From assembly GCF_030409945.1 (NCBI RefSeq), contig NZ_JAUFQV010000039.1, forward strand, positions 62,001 to 126,000: 64,000 bases of DNA, written 5' to 3'. Under the pieces are notes generated by a model. It searched no databases. It was given only the letters and a program-made list of their open reading frames with translations, and was not told where the DNA came from. The stretch is from Vibrio tapetis subsp. quintayensis. Its GTDB lineage: Bacteria; Pseudomonadota; Gammaproteobacteria; Enterobacterales; Vibrionaceae. Below, in pieces: positions 34,880 to 43,869 of the stretch. The stretch's first letter is position 1. The number at the start of each line of letters is the position of its first letter. The position numbers and the translations under genes were made by a program.

Positions 34880-35708
34880 ACGTCGCGAGCAAAGGATTAT
34901 GATCGGAGGCATCGGTAATAGGTGCCTCTGCTGTTTCTAGCACTAAACCTCGATAGTAAATATGGTCTAGAACTAAGCCAGTGATGAACTGCGTGCGATG
35001 ATCTGGTGAAAACGTCACTTCTTCCATTGATAGTGAATCCATTAGGTTCTCCAGCGTTTCTGTTCTCTCTTCACTCCAAGTATTAAAGTCTCCTGCGATG
35101 ATCATTGGCCCCTGATGTTTGTCGACCGCATTTCTCAGCGCCACCAGTTGCTCTTTGAACTCTACCGTACCCACTGTAAAGTTAATCGCATGAATATTGA
35201 TCACTGCTATGCTTTGGCCATTTGAAAGCTCGTACGTCGCGTAGAGCCCAGATTTGGGCAAACGAAGCCAAGGTTCTTTCTGAATGAATGCGCACGCTTT
35301 ACTTGGCATCTCGGTCGCTAGGTTCAACACACCAGCGCTGGTTTCAAACGCTCGGAAAGCACTGACATGATTACTGGCCCAATGTTGCGTTTTTAGCCAA
35401 CCGATAAAGCCCGCATCTAAACTGGCTTCTTGCAATAAGATAAGTTGAGAGTTATCTGAAAACACCTCTAGTTCTTGTTGCCAATTGTCTCGATTCTGTT
35501 TGTAAATATTCCAAACGAGGACCGAAAGCTTGCCTTTTTCATCAATGATTTTATTGGATTCCCCTTGATAACAGACCTGCTCTTCTTGGCTTTGGTTCGC
35601 TTCAAAGGAGATCAATTGGGGGTTTGATGGCACAGAAAATATCAAATAATACGCAAGTGGCACCGCTGCTACTGCCAAGCCTAAAGCAACAAGAAGTCGT
35701 TTTTTCAT
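34860..35708 (-). CDS. yafD: Endonuclease/exonuclease/phosphatase family protein, YafD-like
   Basis: This 282-residue protein has one N-terminal membrane helix and an EEP fold: LVWNIYKQNRDNW, LLQEASLD (metal Glu), INIHAINF, IIAGDFNTW and the terminal ASDHNPLLATF. It could act on nucleic acid or phospholipid at the membrane; substrate unknown. Start MKKRLLVALG is chosen; 13 upstream codons run toward the glnB terminator. Confidence 0.87.
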   Translation of the reverse strand: MKKRLLVALGLAVAAVPLAYYLIFSVPSNPQLISFEANQSQEEQVCYQGESNKIIDEKGKLSVLVWNIYKQNRDNWQQELEVFSDNSQLILLQEASLDAGFIGWLKTQHWASNHVSAFRAFETSAGVLNLATEMPSKACAFIQKEPWLRLPKSGLYATYELSNGQSIAVINIHAINFTVGTVEFKEQLVALRNAVDKHQGPMIIAGDFNTWSEERTETLENLMDSLSMEEVTFSPDHRTQFITGLVLDHIYYRGLVLETAEAPITDASDHNPLLATFSLQEE

Positions 35709-35721
35709 TTCTTTGCCCACA

Positions 35722-35745
35722 TAAAAAAGGAGCTTTCGCTCCTTC
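35722..35745 (-). terminator. Terminator of glnB
   Basis: AAGGAGC pairs with GCTCCTT around GAAA, followed on the minus strand by a T-run. It lies just before the yafD-like start. Confidence 0.85.
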
Positions 35746-35835
35746 ATATAGATTCAACTCTAAACACAGCTTAACCCACAATAGTCATATTGCTGTGTAT
35801 TGGTATTCGAATATTTATGATTCAAAAACCAAAGA

Positions 35836-36174
35836 CTAGATAGCGTCTTCGTCTTCTTCACCAGTACGGATACGCACAACGCGCTCAACGCTGGTGATGA
35901 AAATCTTACCGTCGCCAATTTTACCCGTTTGAGCGGTTTCAATGATGGTATCAACGCATTGATCAGCCACTTCATCGGTAACGACTATCTCTAGCTTCAC
36001 TTTTGGCAAAAAGTCGACCATGTACTCTGCACCACGATAAAGCTCTGTGTGGCCCTTTTGACGACCAAAACCTTTAACTTCAGATACCGTCATGCCTGTA
36101 ATGCCAACTTCCGCAAGCGCTTCTCGTACATCATCAAGCTTAAATGGCTTAATGATGGCTTCAATTTTTTTCAT
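35836..36174 (-). CDS. glnB: Nitrogen regulatory protein PII (GlnB)
   Basis: This 112-residue trimeric signal protein senses 2-oxoglutarate, ATP/ADP and, by uridylylation, glutamine. The T-loop GRQKGHTELYRGAEYMVDFL contains Tyr51; the B-loop is TAQTGKIGDGKIF; the C-terminus VRIRTGEEDEDAI is GlnB-like rather than GlnK-like. No amtB is adjacent, which fits GlnB. Its modifier GlnD is encoded at 59653. AAGGG precedes the ATG. Confidence 0.96.
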   Translation of the reverse strand: MKKIEAIIKPFKLDDVREALAEVGITGMTVSEVKGFGRQKGHTELYRGAEYMVDFLPKVKLEIVVTDEVADQCVDTIIETAQTGKIGDGKIFITSVERVVRIRTGEEDEDAI

Positions 36175-36232
36175 TGTAATCCCTTAACCTATCAGTTTTC
36201 CTTATTATTACTGATATCAACGCAATAGCCAA

Positions 36233-36610
36233 TCAAGTGGCGTCCATTTTTTGCATTAAACACCACGCACAAAACAAAAATGCACTGATGTTTATCAGTA
36301 ATATGGCTGTATTTTTGATCAACTCTTCACCTCCTGTTCCTAGGTTAAGTACCCCAGAGAACAGCGTCAGAGCTGGAATGAAAAATAAAACCGGTATATA
36401 ACCCCATGTTTCCTTTTTATATAATCCGACTAATGCAACAACACCGCTGATCAAAGTGATCAACATAATAACAGCCGGGATCAAGCGTAAGCTCGTCAGT
36501 GCAAGTGCTTGCACAAAAAAGTGAAAATGCGAGATAAGATATCCAGCAACGATAATCGCCATCACTCGATCAAATGATAATCGCTGGGAAAAAGAATAAT
36601 CGACATTCAT
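36233..36610 (-). CDS. Hypothetical four-helix membrane protein
   Basis: I do not recognise this 125-residue protein. It has four predicted membrane segments (about residues 16-36, 42-63, 70-88 and 98-118) and very short loops. No signal peptide or catalytic motif is visible. It stands alone between glnB and a cytochrome c gene, separated by gaps on both sides. AAGGAG precedes the ATG, supporting translation. Confidence 0.7.
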   Translation of the reverse strand: MNVDYSFSQRLSFDRVMAIIVAGYLISHFHFFVQALALTSLRLIPAVIMLITLISGVVALVGLYKKETWGYIPVLFFIPALTLFSGVLNLGTGGEELIKNTAILLINISAFLFCAWCLMQKMDAT

Positions 36611-36780
36611 AGCAACACTCCTTGTTGGATCTGAATGAATCTAGATAGGCTCACAGCCTAATTATGGTAGGACAACCCCATCCAAGAGTTGTTCAATTTC
36701 TCTGCTCTTTTACTCACTGTAGAAGAGTATCACTTAATTATCAAAACTCTCATCGTTAGAAAATGTAACCAAAGAATACG

Positions 36781-36813
36781 GTCTATCACAAGCGATGTTC
36801 GCTTGTGATAGAC
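36781..36813. terminator. Perfect 15-base palindrome after the cytochrome c gene
   Basis: A 15-base perfect stem (arm GTCTATCACAAGCGA) with a three-base loop lies 15 bases past the stop codon of the cytochrome gene. No T-run follows on either strand, so it is either an atypical terminator, an RNA stabiliser or a protein-binding palindrome. Confidence 0.6.
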
Positions 36814-36828
36814 CCAATTCATTCTTTT

Positions 36829-37143
36829 CTACTTAAGGCTAGCGAAGTACGCGGCTAAGTTTTCCATGTCCGCATCACTTAACATCGCAGCCTGCATTTG
36901 CATCACTACAGCCAAACCGCCATTACGCTGCTTCGCTTTGTATGCTTTCATGGAGTCGACTAAGTACTTTTCGTTCTGGCCTTTAAGGTTGGGATAACCA
37001 GGAATGATGGCAATGCCGTCAGCACCATGGCAAGCTGCACAAACCGCGGCTTTGGCTTTACCCGCAGCCACATCACCGGCTGCTAATGTTGAACCGCTCA
37101 TAAAAGCCAAACCAATGACCAGACCCATTACTACTTTCTTCAT
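36829..37143 (-). CDS. Small monoheme cytochrome c
   Basis: This 104-residue class I cytochrome c has a signal peptide (cleavage after TLAA), heme site CAACH, Pro-rich IIPGYPNLKGQNEKYL and the C-terminal LSDADMENLAAYFASL helix, resembling one half of cytochrome c4. It is a periplasmic electron carrier; partners are not evident nearby. MKKVVMG is the start, with AGGTGAAG upstream. Confidence 0.92.
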   Translation of the reverse strand: MKKVVMGLVIGLAFMSGSTLAAGDVAAGKAKAAVCAACHGADGIAIIPGYPNLKGQNEKYLVDSMKAYKAKQRNGGLAVVMQMQAAMLSDADMENLAAYFASLK

Positions 37144-37200
37144 CACTTCACCTATTCCATTATCGGTAGAATTATTAGGTGATTGTGACACACAATGTGA

Positions 37201-38514
37201 CTACTTATACCAAATTAGCTCACATTCTTGTCCAGAACAGTGACGTGTAACAAAAAGGTTCCCTACTGCAGCGATGGTCTCACCATACATTAAAATAGGC
37301 TGTCTTTTACGCAGCCAACTTGGAACGCCGTACTCCTGAAACAGTTTTTTCATTTTTCGGCTACGATCCCTGCCCATCGGCTGCGCCGACATTCCCTCCG
37401 GTTCGAAGTGCACCCAAATATTTTCGCCCACGAGCGGTGCTCTCAACATGAACTTCGCTTCTGCCCCAGCTTTACGCAACACAAGTTGCCCTAAGCTATC
37501 AGGAAGCATACAGGCTTGATTCAGTGTTAAAGGCTGCTTCCACAATGAAAGGTCTTGATAAGCATCAACCCAATATAAACGCGACTGAAAACGGCGTATT
37601 TCCCCAGTTTTCATCATTAATTTGGGGTTAGCGTCTGGCTGGCTTAGTGCCACTTCATGCCAAATAAGTTCCAACTGCTTTCGACTTGGCATTCGAGCAT
37701 CCTGCCGCTCTAACCACATTCTGATAAGCTGATTACGCGCAATATCAGACTGGGTAGACAGCGCAGTGACCTGCAGGCTGCCATCACTATGGAGGCAAGC
37801 TTCTAGCTTCTCGCTCAGCAGTTCGTGGAGCAATAGTTGCTGCTCGGCACATAACTCGGCACTGCGTTGAACCGACGCTTCAATAGTCGGCCAGCGTTGA
37901 GTTAATTGGGGTAAGACAGCATGACGGAGAAAATTTCTATCGTAGCGTTGGTCTTGGTTACTCTCGTCTTCATTCCAGCTTAACTGATTGCTATGAGCGT
38001 AACTTTCAATGTTTTGGCGCGACTGCGTTAATAGCGGCCGAAGCAAGAAACCATCAAAAAAGGGCATGACCTGCGCCATACTCGATAAACCTTTAGGCCC
38101 GCTGCCCCGTTTAAGCGCCAATAGGAAAGTTTCAAGTTGGTCACCACTGTGCTGCCCAGTAATCAACAAGTCTCCATCAGTCACATGGGAACGCAAAGCA
38201 TGATACCTCGCCTCACGCGCGACCTCTTCGATACTCTCACTGCCTCGCTGCTCCAAGTCCACTCGGTGACTAAAAAAAGGCATGCCTGACCGACTGCACC
38301 ACTGCTTGCAACGTTCTAGCCACAAATCTGCATTCGGGCTTAAGCCATGATGGATATGAACAGCACAGCATTCTACTTGCGGGTTCTCTACGCGATACCG
38401 AATGAGCAAATCAAGCAGAACACGAGAATCGACTCCACCACTTAAGGCTAAGATCACTCGGCTATTACTTTGCCGATGGTTATGTAGAGCTTGCGAAAAA
38501 GCAGAATAAAGCAC
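37201..38514 (-). CDS. tilS: tRNA(Ile)-lysidine synthetase TilS
   Basis: This enzyme modifies C34 of the CAU-anticodon tRNA-Ile to lysidine. The PP-loop is LALSGGVDSR (residues 23-32), with the downstream HIHHGLSPNADLW and GQHSGDQLETFLLALKRG. A GTG at LYSAFSQ is proposed as start (437 residues) with GAGG five bases upstream. The ATG ten codons earlier lies within the accA terminator hairpin and is unlikely. Confidence 0.93.
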   Translation of the reverse strand: MLYSAFSQALHNHRQSNSRVILALSGGVDSRVLLDLLIRYRVENPQVECCAVHIHHGLSPNADLWLERCKQWCSRSGMPFFSHRVDLEQRGSESIEEVAREARYHALRSHVTDGDLLITGQHSGDQLETFLLALKRGSGPKGLSSMAQVMPFFDGFLLRPLLTQSRQNIESYAHSNQLSWNEDESNQDQRYDRNFLRHAVLPQLTQRWPTIEASVQRSAELCAEQQLLLHELLSEKLEACLHSDGSLQVTALSTQSDIARNQLIRMWLERQDARMPSRKQLELIWHEVALSQPDANPKLMMKTGEIRRFQSRLYWVDAYQDLSLWKQPLTLNQACMLPDSLGQLVLRKAGAEAKFMLRAPLVGENIWVHFEPEGMSAQPMGRDRSRKMKKLFQEYGVPSWLRKRQPILMYGETIAAVGNLFVTRHCSGQECELIWYK

Positions 38515-38529
38515 AAAAACCTCAGAGAT

Positions 38530-38555
38530 AAAAAAAGCGAGCATAATGCTCGCTT
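38530..38555 (-). terminator. Terminator of accA, overlapping the tilS 5' region
   Basis: On the minus strand GCGAGCAT pairs with ATGCTCGC and is followed by seven T. It separates accA from tilS. Confidence 0.88.
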
Positions 38556-38581
38556 AATCATATCCTATTCGTACCGTTCGG

Positions 38582-39541
38582 TTAACAGTAACCGTAGCTC
38601 ATCAAACGTTGGAAACGACGTTCAAGCAATGTTTCTTCATCAAGTTGCTCTAAATCTTCCAGTTGTTTTAGTAGCGTTGCTTTCATATTTGCTGCAACGG
38701 CAATCTTGTCACGGTGAGCACCACCGAGTGGCTCTTCAATGATTTCATCAATCAACTCAAGCTCTTTAAGGCGAGGAGCAATCAAGCCCATCGCTTCTGC
38801 CGCTTGTGGCGCTTTGTCTGAATCACGCCATAAGATAGAAGCACAACCCTCAGGGGAGATTACTGAATATGTAGAGTACTGAAGCATGTTAACGTAATCG
38901 CCCACGCCAATGGCCAATGCACCACCAGAGCCACCTTCACCAACAACGTTACAAATAACTGGAACGGTTAGACTAGACATCTCTTTTAGGTTGGTTGCAA
39001 TCGCTTCAGATTGACCACGCTCTTCTGCACCAACACCAGGGTATGCACCGGCAGTATCGATAAAGGTAATGATTGGCATCTTAAAACGCTCAGCCATTTT
39101 CATTAGACGTAGCGCTTTACGGTAACCCTCAGGTTTTGGCATGCCAAAGTTACGTAATACTTTTTCTTTTGTTTCACGGCCTTTTTGGTGACCGATGATC
39201 ATCACTGGACGGCCTTCTAAACGAGCCATACCGCCAACAATCGCTTTATCATCAGCAAAAGCGCGATCGCCCTTTAGCTCATCAAACTCAGTAAAAACGT
39301 TTTCAACGTAATCCAAAGTATACGGGCGCTGAGGGTGACGTGCGAGTTGAGCAACTTGCCAAGCACCAAGATCGCTGAAGATTTTCTTTTTAAGCTCTAA
39401 GCTTTTATCTTCAAGTTGCTTGATCTCTTTATCGAGATCGACAGCAGCATCACCACCGTGACGTGATACATCACGTAGGGCTTCGATCTTTGCTTCTAGT
39501 TCTGCAATTGGCTTCTCAAACTCAAGAAAATTCGGGCTCAT
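38582..39541 (-). CDS. accA: Acetyl-CoA carboxylase carboxyltransferase alpha subunit
   Basis: This 319-residue subunit pairs with AccD to transfer CO2 from biotin to acetyl-CoA, making malonyl-CoA. It has the crotonase-like core PEGYRKALRLMKMAERF, FIDTAGAYPGVGAEERGQSE and EGGSGGALAIGVGD. AAAAGGA precedes the start; 44 bases after dnaE. Confidence 0.98.
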   Translation of the reverse strand: MSPNFLEFEKPIAELEAKIEALRDVSRHGGDAAVDLDKEIKQLEDKSLELKKKIFSDLGAWQVAQLARHPQRPYTLDYVENVFTEFDELKGDRAFADDKAIVGGMARLEGRPVMIIGHQKGRETKEKVLRNFGMPKPEGYRKALRLMKMAERFKMPIITFIDTAGAYPGVGAEERGQSEAIATNLKEMSSLTVPVICNVVGEGGSGGALAIGVGDYVNMLQYSTYSVISPEGCASILWRDSDKAPQAAEAMGLIAPRLKELELIDEIIEEPLGGAHRDKIAVAANMKATLLKQLEDLEQLDEETLLERRFQRLMSYGYC

Positions 39542-39585
39542 CTATGAATCCTTTTATCTACCCTCGCATTATTAGCGACAGGTCT

Positions 39586-42500
39586 TTAGTTAAATTCCAG
39601 TTCTACCTGACCTTGGCCAAGCAGCTGCTTTAATTCGTCGATCAATGTATCGTTTGGCGTTACTCGCCACTCTACACCAAGAGCAAGCCGCGCACGGGCA
39701 TCTTGGCGTTGGTAGTAGACATTGACTGGTACGGTACCCGCTCGATGAGGCTCTAGTATTTGACTAAAACGCTCAAAAAATTGGTTATCTATTTGTTCTT
39801 CTAAAATAGATACGGACAACGCTCGTGCGTATTTTTCACGGGCATTTCCAAGATCCATGACATCTCGCGCCGACATTTTAAGGCCACCGTTAAAGTCATC
39901 AAAGCTGACCTGTCCGGAAATGACCAAAATTTTATCTTTTTCAAGAAGTTCAGCATACTTTTCTAACGCATCAGAGAATAGCATGACTTCCATTCGACCT
40001 GAACGATCGTCTAATGTCATCAATCCTATGCGAGTTCCTCGCTTAGTTGTCATTACTCTGGCGGCTATCACCAAACCTGCAATGGTGAGCGATTGATCTC
40101 TTCGCGTTGGCTGAGCATCATTAAGTCGACAACTGGTATACTTAGCAAGTTCCTTTAAATGCGCATTAATGGGATGACCAGTAAGATACAGGCCTAATGT
40201 ATCCCTTTCGCCTTCTAACCAAACCTTTTCCGGCCACGGCGGCACTTGTGTGTATTTTTGTTCGACTTCTTCCGGCGCATCGGTTAATACACCAAACATA
40301 TCCGACTGGCCAAACGCTTCTGCCTGATGGTGTTGGCTAGCGGCTTTTACCGCATCATTCAGCGACGCCATCATTGCGGCGCGGTGAGGACCGAGTCTAT
40401 CAAGTGCTCCTGCGTAAATCAGTTTTTCGATAACGCGTTTGTTCACTTTCTTAATATCAACACGAGCACAAAAATCAAATAGGTCTTTAAAATAACCACC
40501 TTTGTCGCGTGCGGCAATGATGTTTTCAATTGGCCCTTCACCCACCCCTTTGATTGCACCAATACCATAAACAACGGCACCGGTTTCATCAACGTTGAAG
40601 CGATATAAACCGGCATTGATATCAGGCGGCAGCACTTTGAGCTTCATTCTGATGCATTCATCAACCAAGCCGATGACTTTTTCTGTGTTATCCATATCGG
40701 CCGTCATTACTGCCGCCATGAACTCTGCAGGATAATGCGTTTTTAACCACAGAGTCTGGTAAGAAACCAGTGCGTAAGCGGCGGAGTGCGATTTATTAAA
40801 ACCATACCCTGCGAATTTTTCTACTAAATCGAAGATCTTCATGGCGAGTTCGCCATCAACACCATTTGCTATGGCGCCTTCTTCGAAGATAGTACGCTGT
40901 TTCGCCATTTCTTCTGGTTTTTTCTTACCCATTGCACGACGAAGCATGTCCGCCCCACCAAGCGTATAACCAGCCAATATTTGGGCGATTTGCATTACTT
41001 GCTCTTGATACAAGATAATGCCGTATGTCGGCTCTAACGTTTCTTTAAGCGTTTCGTGTTGCCACTTTTCATCCGGGTAAGAAACCGCTTCTCGTCCGTG
41101 TTTTCGGTCGATGAAGTTATCTACCATGCCCGATTGCAAAGGCCCCGGACGGAACAAGGCAACCAATGCGATAATATCTTCGAAGCTATCGGGTTGAAGG
41201 CGCTTGATCAAATCTTTCATACCGCGGGATTCGAGCTGGAATACCGCCGTTGTTTCTGAATTCTGTAGTAAGTTAAAGGATGCTTGGTCGTCGAGCGGAA
41301 TGGAGTCAATTCGAACCGCTTCTTTACCCTCGCGCTTCAATCTCGGGTTAACTAAACCTAAAGCCCAGTCGATGATGGTTAAGGTACGTAGACCCAAGAA
41401 ATCGAATTTAACCAAGCCTGCGGTTTCAACATCGTTTTTATCAAACTGGGTAACCGGGAAGTTACCGTCGGCATCGCAATATATCGGAGCAAAGTCTGTA
41501 ATAGTGGTTGGCGAAATTACGACGCCACCAGCATGCTTACCTGCGTTACGAGTACAGCCCTCCAAGATGCGGCACATATCGATAAGCGCACGAACTTCTT
41601 CATCGGCTTCGTAAATTTCAGGCAGCTGAGGTTCTGCTTTAAAGGCTTTTTCAAGGGTCATGCCCGGCTCAGGCGGAACCAACTTGGAAATACGATCGAC
41701 AAATCCGTACGGGTGCCCCAGCACACGGCCAACATCACGAATAACCGCTTTCGCCGCCATGGTACCAAAGGTAATGATCTGAGATACCGCATCTCTGCCA
41801 TACATTTCTGCGACGTGGTCAATAACCTGATCTCGCTTGTCCATACAGAAATCGATATCGAAATCGGGCATGGAGACACGTTCTGGGTTCAAGAAACGTT
41901 CGAACAGTAAGTCATATTCCAGAGGATCTAAGTCTGTGATGTCCAGGGCGTATGCCACTAAGGAACCGGCACCAGAACCACGGCCAGGCCCTACTGGCAC
42001 ATCGTTATCTTTAGACCACTGGATGAACTCCATTACGATAAGGAAGTAACCCGGAAAGCCCATTTTGTTGACAACATCGAGCTCTATTTTAAGGCGTTCG
42101 TCGTATTCAGGGCGACGCTGTAAACGCACTTCTTCGTCAGGGAACAAGAATGCTAAACGGCGCTCTAATCCCTCTTCTGATTTTTTCACCAAGAAATCTT
42201 CAATCGCCATACCTTCCGTTGGAAAGTTAGGCAAAAAGTACTCGTTTAAACGGACGGTAACGTTACAACGCTTAGCTATCTCGACGCTGTTTTGTAGCGC
42301 TTCTGGAATATCTGCAAAAAGCTCACACATTTCCTCTTCAGTACGCAAGTACTGCTGAGCGCTGTAGTTTTTTGGTCTGCGAGGATCGACCATGGTGAAG
42401 CCATCATGGATCGCTACACGAATCTCATGGGCATCAAATTGTTCTTCATTTAGGAATACCACTTCGTTTGTGGCGACAACAGGCAAATCTGTCTTTTCGG

Positions 42501-43065
42501 CCAAATCTAACGCAAAGTGTAAGTAGCTCTCTTCGTCGGCACGACCCGTTCTGGTTAATTCTAAGTAAAAACGATCAGGGAAGTACTGCTGATAAAACGC
42601 AACACATTCTTCAACTAAGCTGTGATTGCCTTTTAATAACGCTCGCCCAATCTCACCAACACGTCCACCCGATAAAATAATCAAACCTTCGTTATGGTTT
42701 ACCAACCACTCTTTATCAATGACAGGTTGGTGTAAAACATGCCCACGCTGGTAAGCCTCAGAAATCAACAAGGTTAGATTGTTGTAACCTTTGTTATCAG
42801 TAGCTAGCACCGTTAGTTTGGTCAACTCATCGCCAAATTCGGCAGATTGCATGGTAAAGTCTGCACCAATGATCGGCTTGATACCGCAATTCGTCGCCGT
42901 ATTGTAGAACTTCACCAAACCACAGAGGTTGGTAAAGTCTGTCAGCGCCATTGCTGGCATTCCATATTCTGCTACTTTCTTCACAATAGGTGGCACTTTA
43001 GAAAGGCCATCCACCATTGAGAAGTCGCTGTGGATTCGTAGATGAATAAATTTAGGGTCAGACAT
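39586..43065 (-). CDS. dnaE: DNA polymerase III alpha subunit DnaE
   Basis: This 1159-residue replicative polymerase has an N-terminal PHP domain (FIHLRIHSDFSMVDGL), the catalytic aspartates in SMPDFDIDFCMDKRD, GPGRGSGAGSLVAYAL, the helix-hairpin-helix region and a C-terminal OB fold (LTIAGLVIAARVMTTKRGTR cut at its beta core). The length is standard. It follows rnhB with a repeat-filled gap. Confidence 0.98.
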   Translation of the reverse strand: MSDPKFIHLRIHSDFSMVDGLSKVPPIVKKVAEYGMPAMALTDFTNLCGLVKFYNTATNCGIKPIIGADFTMQSAEFGDELTKLTVLATDNKGYNNLTLLISEAYQRGHVLHQPVIDKEWLVNHNEGLIILSGGRVGEIGRALLKGNHSLVEECVAFYQQYFPDRFYLELTRTGRADEESYLHFALDLAEKTDLPVVATNEVVFLNEEQFDAHEIRVAIHDGFTMVDPRRPKNYSAQQYLRTEEEMCELFADIPEALQNSVEIAKRCNVTVRLNEYFLPNFPTEGMAIEDFLVKKSEEGLERRLAFLFPDEEVRLQRRPEYDERLKIELDVVNKMGFPGYFLIVMEFIQWSKDNDVPVGPGRGSGAGSLVAYALDITDLDPLEYDLLFERFLNPERVSMPDFDIDFCMDKRDQVIDHVAEMYGRDAVSQIITFGTMAAKAVIRDVGRVLGHPYGFVDRISKLVPPEPGMTLEKAFKAEPQLPEIYEADEEVRALIDMCRILEGCTRNAGKHAGGVVISPTTITDFAPIYCDADGNFPVTQFDKNDVETAGLVKFDFLGLRTLTIIDWALGLVNPRLKREGKEAVRIDSIPLDDQASFNLLQNSETTAVFQLESRGMKDLIKRLQPDSFEDIIALVALFRPGPLQSGMVDNFIDRKHGREAVSYPDEKWQHETLKETLEPTYGIILYQEQVMQIAQILAGYTLGGADMLRRAMGKKKPEEMAKQRTIFEEGAIANGVDGELAMKIFDLVEKFAGYGFNKSHSAAYALVSYQTLWLKTHYPAEFMAAVMTADMDNTEKVIGLVDECIRMKLKVLPPDINAGLYRFNVDETGAVVYGIGAIKGVGEGPIENIIAARDKGGYFKDLFDFCARVDIKKVNKRVIEKLIYAGALDRLGPHRAAMMASLNDAVKAASQHHQAEAFGQSDMFGVLTDAPEEVEQKYTQVPPWPEKVWLEGERDTLGLYLTGHPINAHLKELAKYTSCRLNDAQPTRRDQSLTIAGLVIAARVMTTKRGTRIGLMTLDDRSGRMEVMLFSDALEKYAELLEKDKILVISGQVSFDDFNGGLKMSARDVMDLGNAREKYARALSVSILEEQIDNQFFERFSQILEPHRAGTVPVNVYYQRQDARARLALGVEWRVTPNDTLIDELKQLLGQGQVELEFN

Positions 43066-43090
43066 GTAACGGTCCTAAGTTAAAGGATAA

Positions 43091-43125
43091 GTGCTAAGTG
43101 CTAAGTGCTAAGTGCTAAGTGCTAA
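43091..43125. repeat. Tandem heptamer GTGCTAA, 5 copies
   Basis: Five exact GTGCTAA units lie between rnhB and dnaE. The same heptamer makes up half of the 14-base unit at 21314. Confidence 0.95.
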
Positions 43126-43170
43126 AGGATATAGAATAAAAGCTAGATTGAAAGCGATGTGCTGATTTTA

Positions 43171-43229
43171 GCTTTGCACTTTCGCTCTTTTACTTCGCTT
43201 TTAGTACCTCGCCTCTAGTACTTCAGTAC
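43171..43229. repeat. Diverged inverted copy of the 14-base repeat
   Basis: On the minus strand this reads GTACTAGAGGCGAG, GTACTAAAAGCGAA, GTAAAAGAGCGAA and so on, clearly related to the units at 21314. Together with the array at 43091 it forms inverted arms filling the rnhB-dnaE gap, ending at the rnhB stop codon. Confidence 0.75.
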
Positions 43230-43868
43230 TTACTCAAGCCCTAACGCTCGTTTTACTGGTTTAAAACTTTTACGGTGCTCAGCAATCACACCATGTTGTT
43301 CAATCGCTTCAAAATGAGCTTTGGTTGGGTAGCCTTTATGCTTCGCAAATCCAAACTGCGGATACTCTTTATCAAGTTCATCCATTTCGGCATCACGCAC
43401 TACTTTGGCGGTGATCGACGCTGCACTGATTTCGGCAACTCGCAAATCGCCTTTGACAACCGCCAGCCCAGCCATTGGAATATCTGGGACGCGATTCCCA
43501 TCAATAAGCGCTAAGTCTGGCTGAGTTTCTAAACCAGCAATGGCACGTTGCATCGCAACCATTGTCGCTTGTAGAATATTAAATTGATCGATTTCTTCTG
43601 GCGAACATCTACCCACAGACCAAGCCAATGCTTTTTCTTTGATCTCAGGAAAAAGAGCTAGTCGTTTTTTTTCAGACAGTTTTTTAGAATCGTTCAAGCC
43701 TTCAATCGGATTATTAGGATCTAAGATAACGGCTGCGGTGACGACATCACCCACTAATGGCCCACGCCCAACCTCATCGACACCAGCAATCAACTGATAG
43801 CCTTGCGGGTATTCAAATGGGGGTAGTTCCTTCACTGGCTTCTTAGTTTTTGGAGCGATGTTAGTCAT
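43230..43868 (-). CDS. rnhB: Ribonuclease HII
   Basis: This 212-residue enzyme removes ribonucleotides from DNA. It has GVDEVGRGPLVGDVV (Asp/Glu active site), NDSKKLSEKKR and ASITAKVVRDAEM. The ATG start lies one base after the lpxB stop codon, implying coupling. A TTG four codons upstream is open but unnecessary. Confidence 0.97.
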   Translation of the reverse strand: MTNIAPKTKKPVKELPPFEYPQGYQLIAGVDEVGRGPLVGDVVTAAVILDPNNPIEGLNDSKKLSEKKRLALFPEIKEKALAWSVGRCSPEEIDQFNILQATMVAMQRAIAGLETQPDLALIDGNRVPDIPMAGLAVVKGDLRVAEISAASITAKVVRDAEMDELDKEYPQFGFAKHKGYPTKAHFEAIEQHGVIAEHRKSFKPVKRALGLE

Positions 43869-43869
43869 G

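Noticed and set aside
38515..38544. Ten extra N-terminal codons of TilS
   Set aside because: They lie in the accA terminator stem and T-run, and TilS proteins normally begin close to the PP-loop strand.
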